This document shows positions 34,180-45,900 of a stretch of 64,000 nucleotides of DNA, piece after piece (the first letter of the stretch is position 1; every line of letters begins with the position of its first letter). The translations under genes and the position numbers were made by a program. Below the pieces are notes generated by a model, which was not told where the DNA came from, ran no database searches, and worked only from the letters and a program-made list of their open reading frames with translations. This stretch comes from Dermanyssus gallinae (lineage: Eukaryota; Arthropoda; Arachnida; Mesostigmata; Dermanyssidae), in NCBI GenBank assembly GCA_003439945.1, contig QVRM01001785.1, positions 1 through 64,000 on the forward strand. Direction: 5' to 3'.

Positions 34180-35400
34180 TCTACGTTGTGCGACCTAGAA
34201 GGGGGGTAATCATTTGCTTATCGACAAACTGGTATCGAGTCACTTCACCGGTGTTCGATATAACTGCGAGACGGTACGCCTGGCTCCAATGATTGAGCGC
34301 CCGCTTACATTGTAACGGTATACTATGATTTTGCTCTTTGAGGCAGAAGACGTTGGTCAGGTCCTTGGCTTTTCTCCGAGAGGAAAGGGTGCGGAGCCAG
34401 ACCAGGCGTACTATGAGCAATGTGAGCAGCCTGAGCCACTCTTGGCAAACCATCTTTGTGATTTCTTTAAATTCCAGGAGCTTGGCATATCGCCAGGCCT
34501 TTTTTTACTATTTAAAAGCAAGCAGGGCGATGACAGACGAGCTTCAACGTTATACCGCAGTATAGCGTCTGAAAGAACGCTACTTTTTTCATAGACTGCG
34601 TCAAGGCCTTCGATAATGCACCTCGAGATCTTTTGGTGAAGTCATTCCGACGTGCAAGGGATGGTGACTCTCTTCTCAGTGTAATTTGTTCATTGAGGGC
34701 ACCTTACTGGTACATGGTGAGCAGGATGTGTTGCAGGTGAGGCAAACTTGTAGGAACCCTGCAAGGGGACCCACTGAGCTGCATCTCCCTCACTCTTCTG
34801 CTTACCAATCTTGTCGGCTATATTCAATAAGAGTACCGAAGGGCCATAGTTGCGATGTTTGCAGATGACATTGTGGTTATTGGATTCCTCGAATTAGTCA
34901 ACTCTTTCCTGTATCTGGGGTTTCGGCTCCATCATACTGGAACGATTTTCACTGCGCACATCGTCGAGACAGTGCACGCAGCCCTAGTCTCTCTTTTTGG
35001 AGAAGTAGGCGACGTTCGGCGACTGTACGTTCCGATGGCGGTAGCACTCTTCCACTTCAAGATTGTCCCAGAGCTGATGTATGGTTCTGACCGAGTATGG
35101 AGACACCTCACTCGGGCAAACTTTGTTTTGCTTGAAAGGTGTTACCCAATGTACATGAAGCGAGTACTTTGCTTGTCAAGTGGGTAAGGAGCGGCTTTAT
35201 GTACCTAATGTCAGGCTGTGCACCGGTCGTTGAGATAGCGAGAAAGGCGAAGCCAATAAGGGTTGTGAGGTATATGTTCCACTCACAATTGTTAATGGCT
35301 AGGTAGAGTGGTATGGGCCCTCTTAAGAGGCAGAGCTTGTTGTAAAATACGTACATTAAGAGGTCGTTTCAGAGAGGCCGGCGGTAAACTGTTGCTTGGT
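34180..35400 (+). pseudogene. LINE family B, decayed copy
   Basis: Reads in several frames: CVKAFDNAPRDLLVKS at about 34595 (motif A), TLQGDPLSC at about 34765 and MFADDIVVIGF at 34855 (motif C). Then come FLYLGFRLHHTGTIF and a region ending YMKRVLCLSSG, corresponding to [15 protein letters not shown] and [11 protein letters not shown] at 26.4-26.6 kb. The segment normally between motif C and the FLYLG block (about 50 residues) is deleted. It is a dead copy. Confidence 0.78.
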
Positions 35401-35662
35401 TGAGTTTGGACAAGATCGAGTGATAGTTTACAGTGCTTCCGGTGGGCGGACGCTCTCGACTGAACTTCTATTATAAGTATATAACTTCAGGCTGTGATTT
35501 AGCCCTGTTGCCATTCTATGCGATGTAGGCAACCTCAACGTTGCAGTCTTCGATTTGAAGACCAATGCTTTTTAAATTTGTATGATAAAATACAGTTTTT
35601 TGAAAACTGGAATCAGTTGTTTTGCGATTTAGTTTCTCCCAGTTTATATAAATTTAATTAGG

Positions 35663-35663
<1 letters not shown>

Positions 35664-35705
<42 letters not shown>
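35664..35705. repeat. (TA)n microsatellite
   Basis: Uninterrupted TA run of about 40 nt. Confidence 0.9.
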
Positions 35706-35706
<1 letters not shown>

Positions 35707-35759
35707 TTTCTACCATAGTTGATCGGTTTTATTATAATTTAGAAGAATATATATAATGC

Positions 35760-36140
35760 TTCACGGTGTTGCTGCTCGTCGACCTAGTTGCTCCTTCTGC
35801 GCGCCGTAGCCGCTCTATCGCTCATGCCCGTGAGGAAGTCCTGCCCGCCCCCTGGCGCGAAGGTCCGGGTCCATCCAGTCTCTCATAGTTCCGAACACTG
35901 AGGTCGCGTTACCTCTTTGGATCTCCAGGGACAGTCGCTGGGAGAAGAAAGCGTGCGCCCTCTTGTGCATCGTCGCCAGCCGTAACGCGTCGCCAACCCG
36001 AGAGATCAATGTTACCGTGAGGGGCCCAGGGCCACCCATCGTCTCGAACGCGAATGGCGAAAAGTGGTGCGCCCGACTTAGGTCCGCATACTTTCTTATC
36101 TTTGAGGTCTCAGCTCGCGAAACGGCAGTCCCCGGGCGGG
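35760..36140 (-). pseudogene. YLDD/RPD element, C-terminal fragment
   Basis: The minus-strand frame 35815-36039 starts in a segment like ETMGPIS and includes AHAFFSQRLSLEIQRGNATS then VFGTMRDW. This is the C-terminal signature of the YLDD family. The upstream minus-strand sequence (36060-36130) is GC-rich like the better copy, but frames are lost. Confidence 0.72.
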
Positions 36141-36182
36141 ACGCGCCGGGACGGACAAGGGAAGGGGGTGTATATATTTATA

Positions 36183-36217
<35 letters not shown>

Positions 36218-36254
36218 GGTGGTGGCTATGATGGAATTCTCCGGAGAGCCGGAG

Positions 36255-36600
36255 CCATGAGTCAATCCATGTTTTAAAACCGCCCCACAACGATTTTTTT
36301 TCTATTAACGTTGGTCGAAACCTCATCTTCTAATGTTTTGTTCATTTTCAGAACAAGGATAAAGTCGCACGGTGCCAAGTCAGGAGAATAAGCTGAGTAT
36401 CTTACTCTAGTGAACCAAATGCAACGAGAAAATCCTCAGTGTTTACAGCCCAGTGGGCTGGCACGTTGTCGTGGTGGAGGAACCATCGTATAAGAGACGC
36501 TCAAGAGCTCTTACTGGTGAGCGCAGTGAAAACCCTTGGTAGGCTTTTGGTAGTTAGTGTCCAATCGTTTAACACTGTACCATATTTTTCCAGTTGAATG
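36255..36600 (-). pseudogene. Second mariner transposase fossil
   Basis: The minus-strand translation around 36340-36490 gives FLHHDNVPAHWAVNTE and, after a frame change, YSPDLAPCDFILV. These are the regions of the second and third catalytic Asp of mariner transposases. The residues differ from the element at 10-11 kb (APCDF against PPSDYF), so it is a different mariner lineage. Amino-terminal part and terminal repeats were not found. Confidence 0.8.
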
Positions 36601-36639
36601 ATCAGCGATCAAGTGCTTAGAACTGTTTGCCTGTTAATT

Positions 36640-37180
36640 ATAAACGTTGTTATTGCATGGATTAAACGTGTTCTACTGGTGCTAGTTTTATGAGCGTGTT
36701 GCCTCACTTCGTGGCGCAAGCTGGAAGCGGCATTAGCCCTGCACACGATTATATTATTCATCGTACCAGGCCACGAGGACCAATATATGAGCTTAAAGCA
36801 GGATCTTCCTTAGCAGTTAGGGACCTCCACCCTGTAGCGCCACCTACGGAGGCAGTATTCCCCCTAAGGACTTAGAGAGATCGCTGTATTTCAATGTACG
36901 AAAATGGTGCCTCCGGCTGATCATGTGTGAGTAAGTCCTAGTTTTAGCTCGTTTTCGAAAGACTGTGTCACCAACGCTGCTAATAGAATGCTCAGTGCCG
37001 CCATGGTGTGGCTACGCATAGGTGTGGCATTTTTTGTTCTGTCGTCAATGAAGACCTTTGTTTCCGTATTGCGGACGCTGCTGTGCATTCCGCATCTGCA
37101 TGCGACACTTTGTTCTATCTAACTACTTTACTTTGTACCATGACGTATTCGTTTACGTTTAGTACATCGGATATGTATTT
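36640..37180. other. No gene seen; possible YLDD-element scrap
   Basis: A block at about 37022-37042 (GTGGCATTTTTTGTTCTGTC) nearly repeats 29999-30019, inside the YLDD C-terminal fragment, so part of this stretch may be the same element. Confidence 0.4.
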
Positions 37181-37345
37181 AAGCCGAGCCCGGTGGTGGC
37201 GTGGGGGTGCATTTGCGTGCGTCTCGCGACCGGAGAAGACACATGGGTGCAGCACGGGTTTGAGCCCCACCGTTGCAGATTTGTATTTATGGGGTCCGTC
37301 TTACGAAGCATTGCGAAATCAGTCCCGTGGATGTTAAATGTTGGC
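37181..37345 (+). mobile_element. SINE-1 copy upstream of HERC2-like exon 1
   Basis: tRNA-derived head with CGGTGGTGGCGTGGGGGTGC (A-box region) and GGGTTTGAGCCCC (B box). The body follows as TTTGTATTTATGGGGTCCG and ends GGCTGAGGGTCAGC plus A-rich tail. Sister copies lie at 40.99, 41.13 and 41.31 kb. Confidence 0.8.
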
Positions 37346-37385
37346 TGAGGGTCAGCTAAAAAAAAGTCTGTTGTGCATTTAAATC

Positions 37386-37674
37386 ATGCGCTTTGCAGAG
37401 ATGCTACCTCTAAACGGGGCGGAGCTGTGCGGGGGAGCCCTTGGCACGGCCGGCTGTGAGTGTCTTCGGCTGCGGGCTTCGCCGGCCCACGATGCGAAAT
37501 GGAGGCGCGTCGATCTTCAGGACGTGTTCCGTGAACCGCAGGCCACCCGGCTGTGGTTTCACCTCGTTGCCGATGGCGAACTCGAGTCCTGTTGCGATGT
37601 GCTCGACACCAACTCCCCCGTCCTTGTTGCCTCACAGCAGGCCGCATCCGGAGCTGATATTGGCGGTAAAGATC
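37386..37674 (+). CDS. HERC2-like exon 1
   Basis: The start is ATG at 37386 or, after a possible acceptor GCTTTGCAG, ATG at 37401; both are in frame. It encodes [16 protein letters not shown] and [12 protein letters not shown], matching the first 40 residues of HERC2. It ends in phase 1 before GTGAGT. Confidence 0.8.
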
Positions 37675-38007
37675 GTGAGTACCACACCACACTTTGGACA
37701 CTCTGCAGACTGCGTCAAGGCCTTGTTTTATTTAGCATTCCTAGTAGAGTAGCTATTGCGAATGCTGCTCTACTAGGAATGCTAAATAATTAATTGTATT
37801 GCATATTATTCGCATTGCCCATTGGTAACACTTAGGTGGTCTCAGAGAGTGGCGACCCTGTTCATCTCCGTCCCCGGTAGAACTAAGGGTCTCCGACCTC
37901 CTCTCAGCACTAGCAGCAGTCGCACTCGTACCTGGCTAGACTGACTGTGCGCGGAGTCTAGACCGAACAATCTACTATAGTAAATGCCTTTGTCGTTTTC
38001 TGAATGC

Positions 38008-38096
<89 letters not shown>

Positions 38097-38382
38097 GATA
38101 CGTTGTCATATCTATCGTAATCAACAAAATCTAATTTTTGTCCCGTAAAGTTGTTACAGACACCCGAAGTGGTTGTAATATTCAAGCACTGGTCCCTCCT
38201 GTAATGCACACAGCACTGTTTGCTTAGCGGATGTAAATAATCTCCTTTAAATCAAATAAAGTGCGTCGAATATAATAATGATTATAATAATCATGTGTAT
38301 TATTATTATTATTATAAAACGGTGTTGTACGATGCTGATTCTTTTTAGGTACAGTTCATTTGTCGTTAGATATTATTGCAGG

Positions 38383-38421
<39 letters not shown>

Positions 38422-38920
38422 TATGACCTGGATGCGTGTGTGTACATTCTATGTGCTGCCTGTAGTTATATATGTGTTGCTAGACAGCAACACATGGGCT
38501 GTACTTGATAATGAGAGACGTTTTTTGTCTGTATTGCGTTGCCATCGTAGGCGGAACAGCGGCGCCCGGTGGCAGCGGTACGCGGGGACGTTCGAGCGAG
38601 CTGTGTAAGAAGTGCTTTCCCGCAGCGCCGCCGGCCCCGCCCAGCACCGAAGGTGTAGCCGGGGGTACGGCCGGAAACGGCGCCGCTGGGGATTCGTCTG
38701 GCGGTGGCACTGCTGCTGCTGCTGGTGCCAATGCTGCTGCGGCTGCTGCTACCGGCCTCGGAGCAACTGCAGCGGGCTCGACGTCAGCGCATATCATCGA
38801 GAACTGGACGTGGGCTGAACAACCCGGTACGTGAGTTCTACTACCGCTTTTCACGTGGCGCGTTAGGCCATAGTCTGCTTGTTATTTGTTCTATTCAGAA
38901 ATCGATAGCTGACGCTTTGT

Positions 38921-38952
<32 letters not shown>

Positions 38953-41900
38953 GTAGAAGTTACAAAGCGTCAGCTATATATATATATATATTTTTTTTAA
39001 GTGTTTATATGCTCAGGCGTGTATTGCGGTTGGGGTAGAAAGTAGCAGTTTTTGTTCAAGTCGGTGTCATAGAGGGGATGTCAAGGCTGGTAGCGCTGGG
39101 CGTTCTGCTAATCCTAACCCGAACTTTTGGATCCGTAGCCCGTCAGGATTTGTGTAAGGTTGTAGCAGAGCCACAGGTGCGTGCTCGTAAAATACCCAAG
39201 TGATTCAACTAGGTATTTTCTGTGCCCCCTGTTACCTTGCCAGCAGAGCCCAGGGAATCACTCTAGCGAGGACTGGGACGGCCTCCGTCGTGGTGGTGCG
39301 GTACGTGCGATTCACCGTTATAGCGATTGTCCTCTGTATCGAGTGAACTTGTGCCGGGTCTCGGCCGGGGCCGCCTCTAGTGTGGTAGATTGCGCCACCA
39401 TGCTCTGGACCCTTCTCCTAACTTCCGCCGCTTCCCCTATGTGCGTATCAGTTTAGCGTCGTGGCTTGTCGTGAAAAAGAAAACCTTTTTAACCTCTCCC
39501 CTATTCCATTGGACAAAATATTTTTTTGATTATGTCCACCACCCCCGAAAATGGGCTTACATAATTTTTAAGTAAGTAGTGATTCTTACATATATATATT
39601 TTTTATTTGGTACCAGGTACGGAAAATATCGCTCGCTATCTTGAAGAGTTGTCGCGTGAGGAACACTGGACAGCGTGTGAGTCGGCTCGTACGACGCTGT
39701 GGTCGCGTCGGATTCGGCAGCAGCTGCTGCTGGCAGAGCGCTTTTTCATCGCGCAGGGTTCGATCCCCATCGCCGAAAGCGATGACACCCTCGGCACCTG
39801 GGGGTTGACTGATGGCGGTTGTCGCCATTATTATGGCCATTACCACCACTTTTCGTCGCGTCAGCAACAACTACTGAACCAGCAGTTCATGTTTCCGAAC
39901 CGGTTGGTGCCTGGGAACGCTACAGTTGCAGCAGGTGCGGCAGCTGTAGGAGCAGGCGCAACAACGACGACGACGACAACCTCCACAACAACAACAACGA
40001 CAACGACAACAACAGGAGCGGCAGCTATCGCAGTGGCGGCGACGACAACAGCATCACCGTCATCCATCTTCAGACAGGCGTTAGTAAACTAAATCGCTCG
40101 TTAGCAAAGATTTGCTTCATCATAGTTGCTCCTGTTCGAGTTGTGTAACAAAAGGATTAATTCTTAAGATACCGAAGAAGGATGCCTATAGCGCATAAAA
40201 GAAATCATAGTGTGTGTGATAATGGCGTTGGTAGTGGTGACGATGATGTTGGTGAAGATAGTGATTATTGTTGTGAATTGTGTGAGGAAGGAAATTGCTG
40301 TATCCCCTTATATTTGAGATACTTATCGGCTTTTATTTGAGATACTTATCGGCTGGTCGAACGAACGCATCTCCTTGCTGCGCGTTTTGGGCTCTATTTC
40401 GTTCATTTCGTTTCGCGTCACAGCTCGACCGAGAGCCAGCTAGCTTCCGTGTCATCGTCAACGTCATCGGCCGTAGCAGGCGCTGCGATGGCAGCAGCAG
40501 CACCATCGTCATCGTCAACAACGGCGCCTGGCGGAACAGTGGGGCCGGTGGCGGCGTCTGCAGCAGCAGCAGCGATCCCCGGCACTGGGCCTATTGCTGC
40601 CACGGCAGCTGGGCCGATGGCCGCCACGGGCGTCGGTGTGGTCGCCGGCCCGGGCGCCACTGGGACGGGTCCCGCCGAGCTGACGCCCACCGAAGCACTG
40701 GCGCGTCTCGGCTCGAAGGCCGCCCTTGGCTTTGCGTTCGCCTTCCTCAAGCGGGCGTGGCGATGCGGCGAAGACGGTGACCTGTGCGCCGACCTGCTAC
40801 GGGACGCCCTGCACGCGCTTCAAGTCCTGCCGCCGGGAACGCTGTTCCGGCACGACAACTCAGTCTGGCTCGAGGTGGTTGCCATGAGCCACAAGTTTCT
40901 GCGCAGTGTCATTCTCGAGTGAGTCGGAGTTTGTTTTTATTTTTCGTTTCTGGTGGTGGTAGTAGTATTAGCAGCAGTAGTAGTAATGTCGAACCCGGGT
41001 TCGAGTCTCACCGTTGCACATTTGTATTTATGGGGGTCCGTCTATAAAATAATGCGAAAAGCAGTCCTGCGGACGTTAAATCTTGGCTGAGGGTCAGCCC
41101 GAAAAGTATTTTTCTTTTTCTTATAATGTCGAGCCCGGTGGCGTGGTGCATTCTCGTGCGGCTTGCGACCGGAGAAGACACGTGGATGATGCACGGGTTG
41201 GGGGCCGTCTTGTGAAGCAGTGCTAGAGCGGTTCCGTGGACGTTAAATGCTGGCTGAGAGTCAGCCTGAAAAAGCTACATTTTAGTAGTAGTAGTAGTAG
41301 TAATAAAATTATTGTCGAGACCGGTGGCGTGGTGGCTTAAGTCTGCGCCTCGCAACCAGAGGAGACACATAGGTGCGCGGGTTCGAGCCCCACCGCTGCA
41401 CATTTGTATTTATGGGGGTCCGTCTATGAAGCAATGTGAAACACAGTTCCGTGGACGTTAAATCATGCTGATACTGGTGCGCTTGCTTGATAAATTTCAG
41501 CGAGCTTAACATGACAGTTCCTGAGGCCGATCGTCAACTGGCACTTCGCCTGCTCTTTGAGCTGGTCTTGCAGCAGGCCTGCTTAGGACAGGTGCTTTCT
41601 GCCGTCCACCTGCTCTGGACACTGTGGGGCCGCGCAGACAATCGGCAATCCGGTCAGATGTCGGCACCACTCTTGTCGGTTCTTCAGCGTTTCCAGCATA
41701 TAGCTAGCACTAGTCAGGTAACTAACCGAAGCGTGTTTTTACGAAAACAACACACATATATTTTCTTTTCAGATGCTCGATTTTTTAGAGGGCATTATCT
41801 TGTTGAGCGTCTTCATTGTTTCTCTCTCTCTCTCTCTCTGTCGTGTGCTTTTTCCCTATTTGCACAACAGCAAGGCATATTTATAATATCGGAATCAGGA

Positions 41901-42872
41901 TTTTGTGCAGTCAGTTGCGCAGGCGTGTAGCGAAGATTTCGGGCTCAGACAAGTTATAGCGTACAAAAGGTCTCTGATGGTGATCGAACTCCACAACTTG
42001 CTACGCAGCCTTTCAAGCAATGGTCACTTGCTTTACGTATTAGTTAGGCTGAATCTCACACGCAAACGATATGATACACAAGTGTCACGGCTACTAAAAA
42101 GTTGTCGAACAGCTCGTATTCAAAAGTAGCCTTTTTTTCTTAGCAGTAGACCAGTTACAAACCCGAGCAAAAACAGCGTTTGCAGGAGTCCAGGAACTTC
42201 CTTAAAGTGACCGATATGAACCCGCATTTTTGTTGAACATCATCATAGGTAATGAAACGTGGTGTTTCCAATTTTTATCCATCGATAAAGAGAAAATCGG
42301 CTAAGTAGCGAGCAGCTGAAAATGGCTGTTTCACAAATATGCAGGCCTCACAATCTAAAGCGAAGATCATGCTCATAACTTTTTCTTTTCGGAATTGATT
42401 GAGGAATTGTTTCTTGGAAATATGTCCCTCCTGGCTAGACTGTGGCTGGAACTTGAGCCCATTGTGCAAATACATATGGTGCTATTTGTTATGATATTTG
42501 CAGTGGCCAACTGACGACGATGGCTGGTTATCAATCAACCCTAATCGAGCTCTTCTTGAGTTCATCACGTTGCCAATGGTGGAATCGGAGACTGATTGCG
42601 ACCAGCTGCCGATCGATCTTAAGCAGTGCGCCATGTTCATAATGGCCTATCTCGACAAAATGGCCGCCGTGCATCTCCCGAGGGCACCGCGGCAAGCCTT
42701 TTGTGTGTCCACTTCGGTAAGAAAGGAGCGACTTGGTTTTAGTAGCAATTATTTTATTTTCGTTTTGGTTATTTTACTTTGGTACGTTTTTTATCGGTCA
42801 TTCGGACATATATATTCAATTAATGCATATCTTCCTATACTTAATCCTATACCCACGGGGTTCTCTGGCACG

Positions 42873-42903
<31 letters not shown>

Positions 42904-45900
42904 AACATAACATAACATAACATCACTTTTATTTCACATAAAAGGATTGGTATCAATATACATACTTCTGTAAGACAATCGTAATTAATCACCAAATAGG
43001 CGAGCACTATTTGGATTATCATGGGCCCATTTGGCCATACGCCAAGCAAACAGTCCGTTCACGAATTCACCGCGGGCCACGGCTTTTGAGGTGATTGATC
43101 GTTGACTCCTTAGGTTATTGGAGCGTACATCAAAAAAGTGTCCTAACAAGTCACATTTTCGTAATTGATGTAGAACAGATATGTTGCACTGCATGAAAAG
43201 TGTGTCGATACTTGGAACAACGTCATCTAACACCTGATTCGCAGGCGTCTTAGAAACATGTTTTGGACCCCATTCACCAACTTCCTATATTTGGACAGAT
43301 AAGGCTCCCAGTTTAGGAAGAACAAGAGATTTGTAAAGGCGAATGTACACATGTGGAGTCGTTAAAATAAAACAGCGAAAGATAGTATTTATTGTGCGCA
43401 GAGATGTCTCCACAACCTTGGTAATGTGAAGGCTAAAGTTAAGATCAGGCGTAATATATATGCCTAAGTCCCGGGTATAAGAGAGGGTCGGTAAAATGCA
43501 GTTGTCAATTTTGTAGTCAAAGTCAAGTGCACCATTTTTCAGTATAATGTATTTAGAGGGTGAGAGAATCATGTTGTTTTCAGAACACCATCGTGCAATG
43601 CCGTCGACGGCAGTCTGCAGAACAGCGTGGGAGTCACTAGAGCAAATAGGATAATAAAGTTTTAAGTCATCAGCATATTCAAGATATTTGACCGCCGGTG
43701 GTAGGTACTTATTTATGTCCAATACAAAAATTGTGTATAGAAGGGGGGATAAACATCCCCCTTGAGGTACACCAGATACTGCAGGATATGGTCGACTAAG
43801 TTTGTCACCAACCTTAACTCGAAAATGACGGTCGCTTGAAAATGCCTTCACCCATTGCACTGTACATGCATGGATACCTAGATCTTCCAATTTGCAAAGC
43901 AGAACAGAGTGATCTACTCTGTCAAATGCGCTCTTTTGGTCAAAATAAACACAGTGAAACGGTTTTCGATCATTTATAAACATGGCCCAGTCCTGGGCCA
44001 TGTTTATAAATGATCCTGGCCTGATGGCCAAATATATATATATTTTTTCTTTTTGACGTGGCAGTATGTTGCGCTTTTTTGTTGCGCTTCGTTTTAGTAT
44101 TACCAGGAAGCAGACGGAAGCTGGGCCGGAGGTGCGAGACAGGAAGTTTACTATTGGGGTAGTCGGCGGTTGTGCAGTGGTATGGCGGAGACTCACACTC
44201 CGGCTAAACTCGAGGATCTCCACTTAATCGTTCGGAGTGTGGTATCGTGCGACTCGTGTCTTCTCATTCTAGCTAAGGACGGCTGCGTTTACCGTCAGGA
44301 TTACGATGCCATGTTCCTTGTAAGTAGTGCCGTTACAAGTTTTTTCCTCCAGAGGCGAGAATAGTTTGATTGAAATCATGAACGTTTCTAGACGGTTTTT
44401 TACTGGTTTTGTTATATACTAATAGCTGAAACCATGTTTTGTTACCACTTGAAAGCCTTTAAACATAAGACAAAGTCTATACTGTCAGAGTTGCTATTAT
44501 CTTAACAAATAGTTTTTACTATTTATCTATATACCTCGTTTTGTCGGAACGGACGGAATAGGAATTAGTTGTTCCCTGTACGGTATTCTGATACGATGCC
44601 TGTTTTTGCGTTTGCCGTGTGAATGCCGACAGTGTGCTGTAATTTGATTGCAGCAATACGTCATTTCTTTCAATTCAATTTCATGGACCGTGGTGTCCGT
44701 GTGTGCAAACTGCATTTTCGTCCCTTCTAAAAAAAAACAAAAAAAGTCCATTTGTCAGGTAATCTCCGAACCCAAACGAGAGGAATATGGAGAGTCGATT
44801 CTGACTATATACCTATATGGTTGGTCGTGTTAGTATTACCTCTTTATACTAGTACTACGTTACTAAGAAAACATATTTTGGAGTACATTTGCATGCATGT
44901 ATGAACGTTATTTATTATTTTCTTTTCTAGGCTCACGGTTCGCAATGTAACGTTGAAACAACTTTTTTGTGCTCTTCTCACTTTTGTTTGACGTGACCGT
45001 CCGCAGTACCCGCGCCAGCTGGTCAACGTTAAGGAAAAGATATCGCAGCTGGCTATTACGGCGAACGAGGTCTTCGCAGTATCTGAGGAGTGTGGGAAAC
45101 TTTACAAATGGCTACTGAGCGACGCAAGGTATATATATATATATAATTAGAAAAATATTACGTATATATATATATATGAAGAAATATTAAGCAAGGTGGT
45201 TTATTGACAGAGCCGTTATCTAGAATTCGAAAGGTCATGGGTTAGAATTTTAGGTTAGCTTTTCTTCTATTAGCTTTTACGGTATCGAGTTTAGTTGAGG
45301 GAAATGCCGATACTAAACTAGTATAATCTCTTTTTGTATCCTAGCATATTACAAAGTAGCCTTTATTATCACATACGTACTCCTGCAACAAGAACAAAAT
45401 TGAGCGCCAAATAGGCGAGTACTAGTTGAATTTTTGAAACGCCCGTTTGGCCATCCGCCAAGCAAACAATCTGTTTACGAATTCATAATGGGACACGGCT
45501 TTTGAAGCGATGGCTATCGCTGGCTTTCGATGATGATTATTATTAGTTTGAAGCATCCTTAAAAAAGTGTCTTAGCAATTCGTTCAAGTTGATGCAGAGC
45601 AGATACACGTGCTCGGAAAGTGAATCTATACTAGAAATAACATCAGCTGACACGTTTAAAGGGCACCTGAACCGCAGGCGCCTCAGAAACGTAATTTGGA
45701 CGCCTTTCGCTAGCTCTTTACAATTGGTCAGATGGGTTTCCCAGACAGGAGAGCAATATGTAAGTTTGGGGAAGATTCCTTCGTAAGGTGTTCTATGTCT
45801 ATTTTTCTAAGCTGTACCGTCGGTTACGGTTGTTACCGCCGATTGACGATTACTCCTATTACGTTTTTTTGTGGGTTTGTTGCCGACACGTTTGGGCGTT

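Noticed and set aside
38480..38854. Minus-strand Pro/Ala-rich open frame
   Set aside because: It is antisense to the Gly/Ala-rich exon 2 of the HERC2-like gene, whose phase and conserved end support the plus strand.
39861..40067. Minus-strand polyvaline open frame
   Set aside because: It lies antisense to HERC2-like exon 3, over its ACA-repeat linker, and has no family match.
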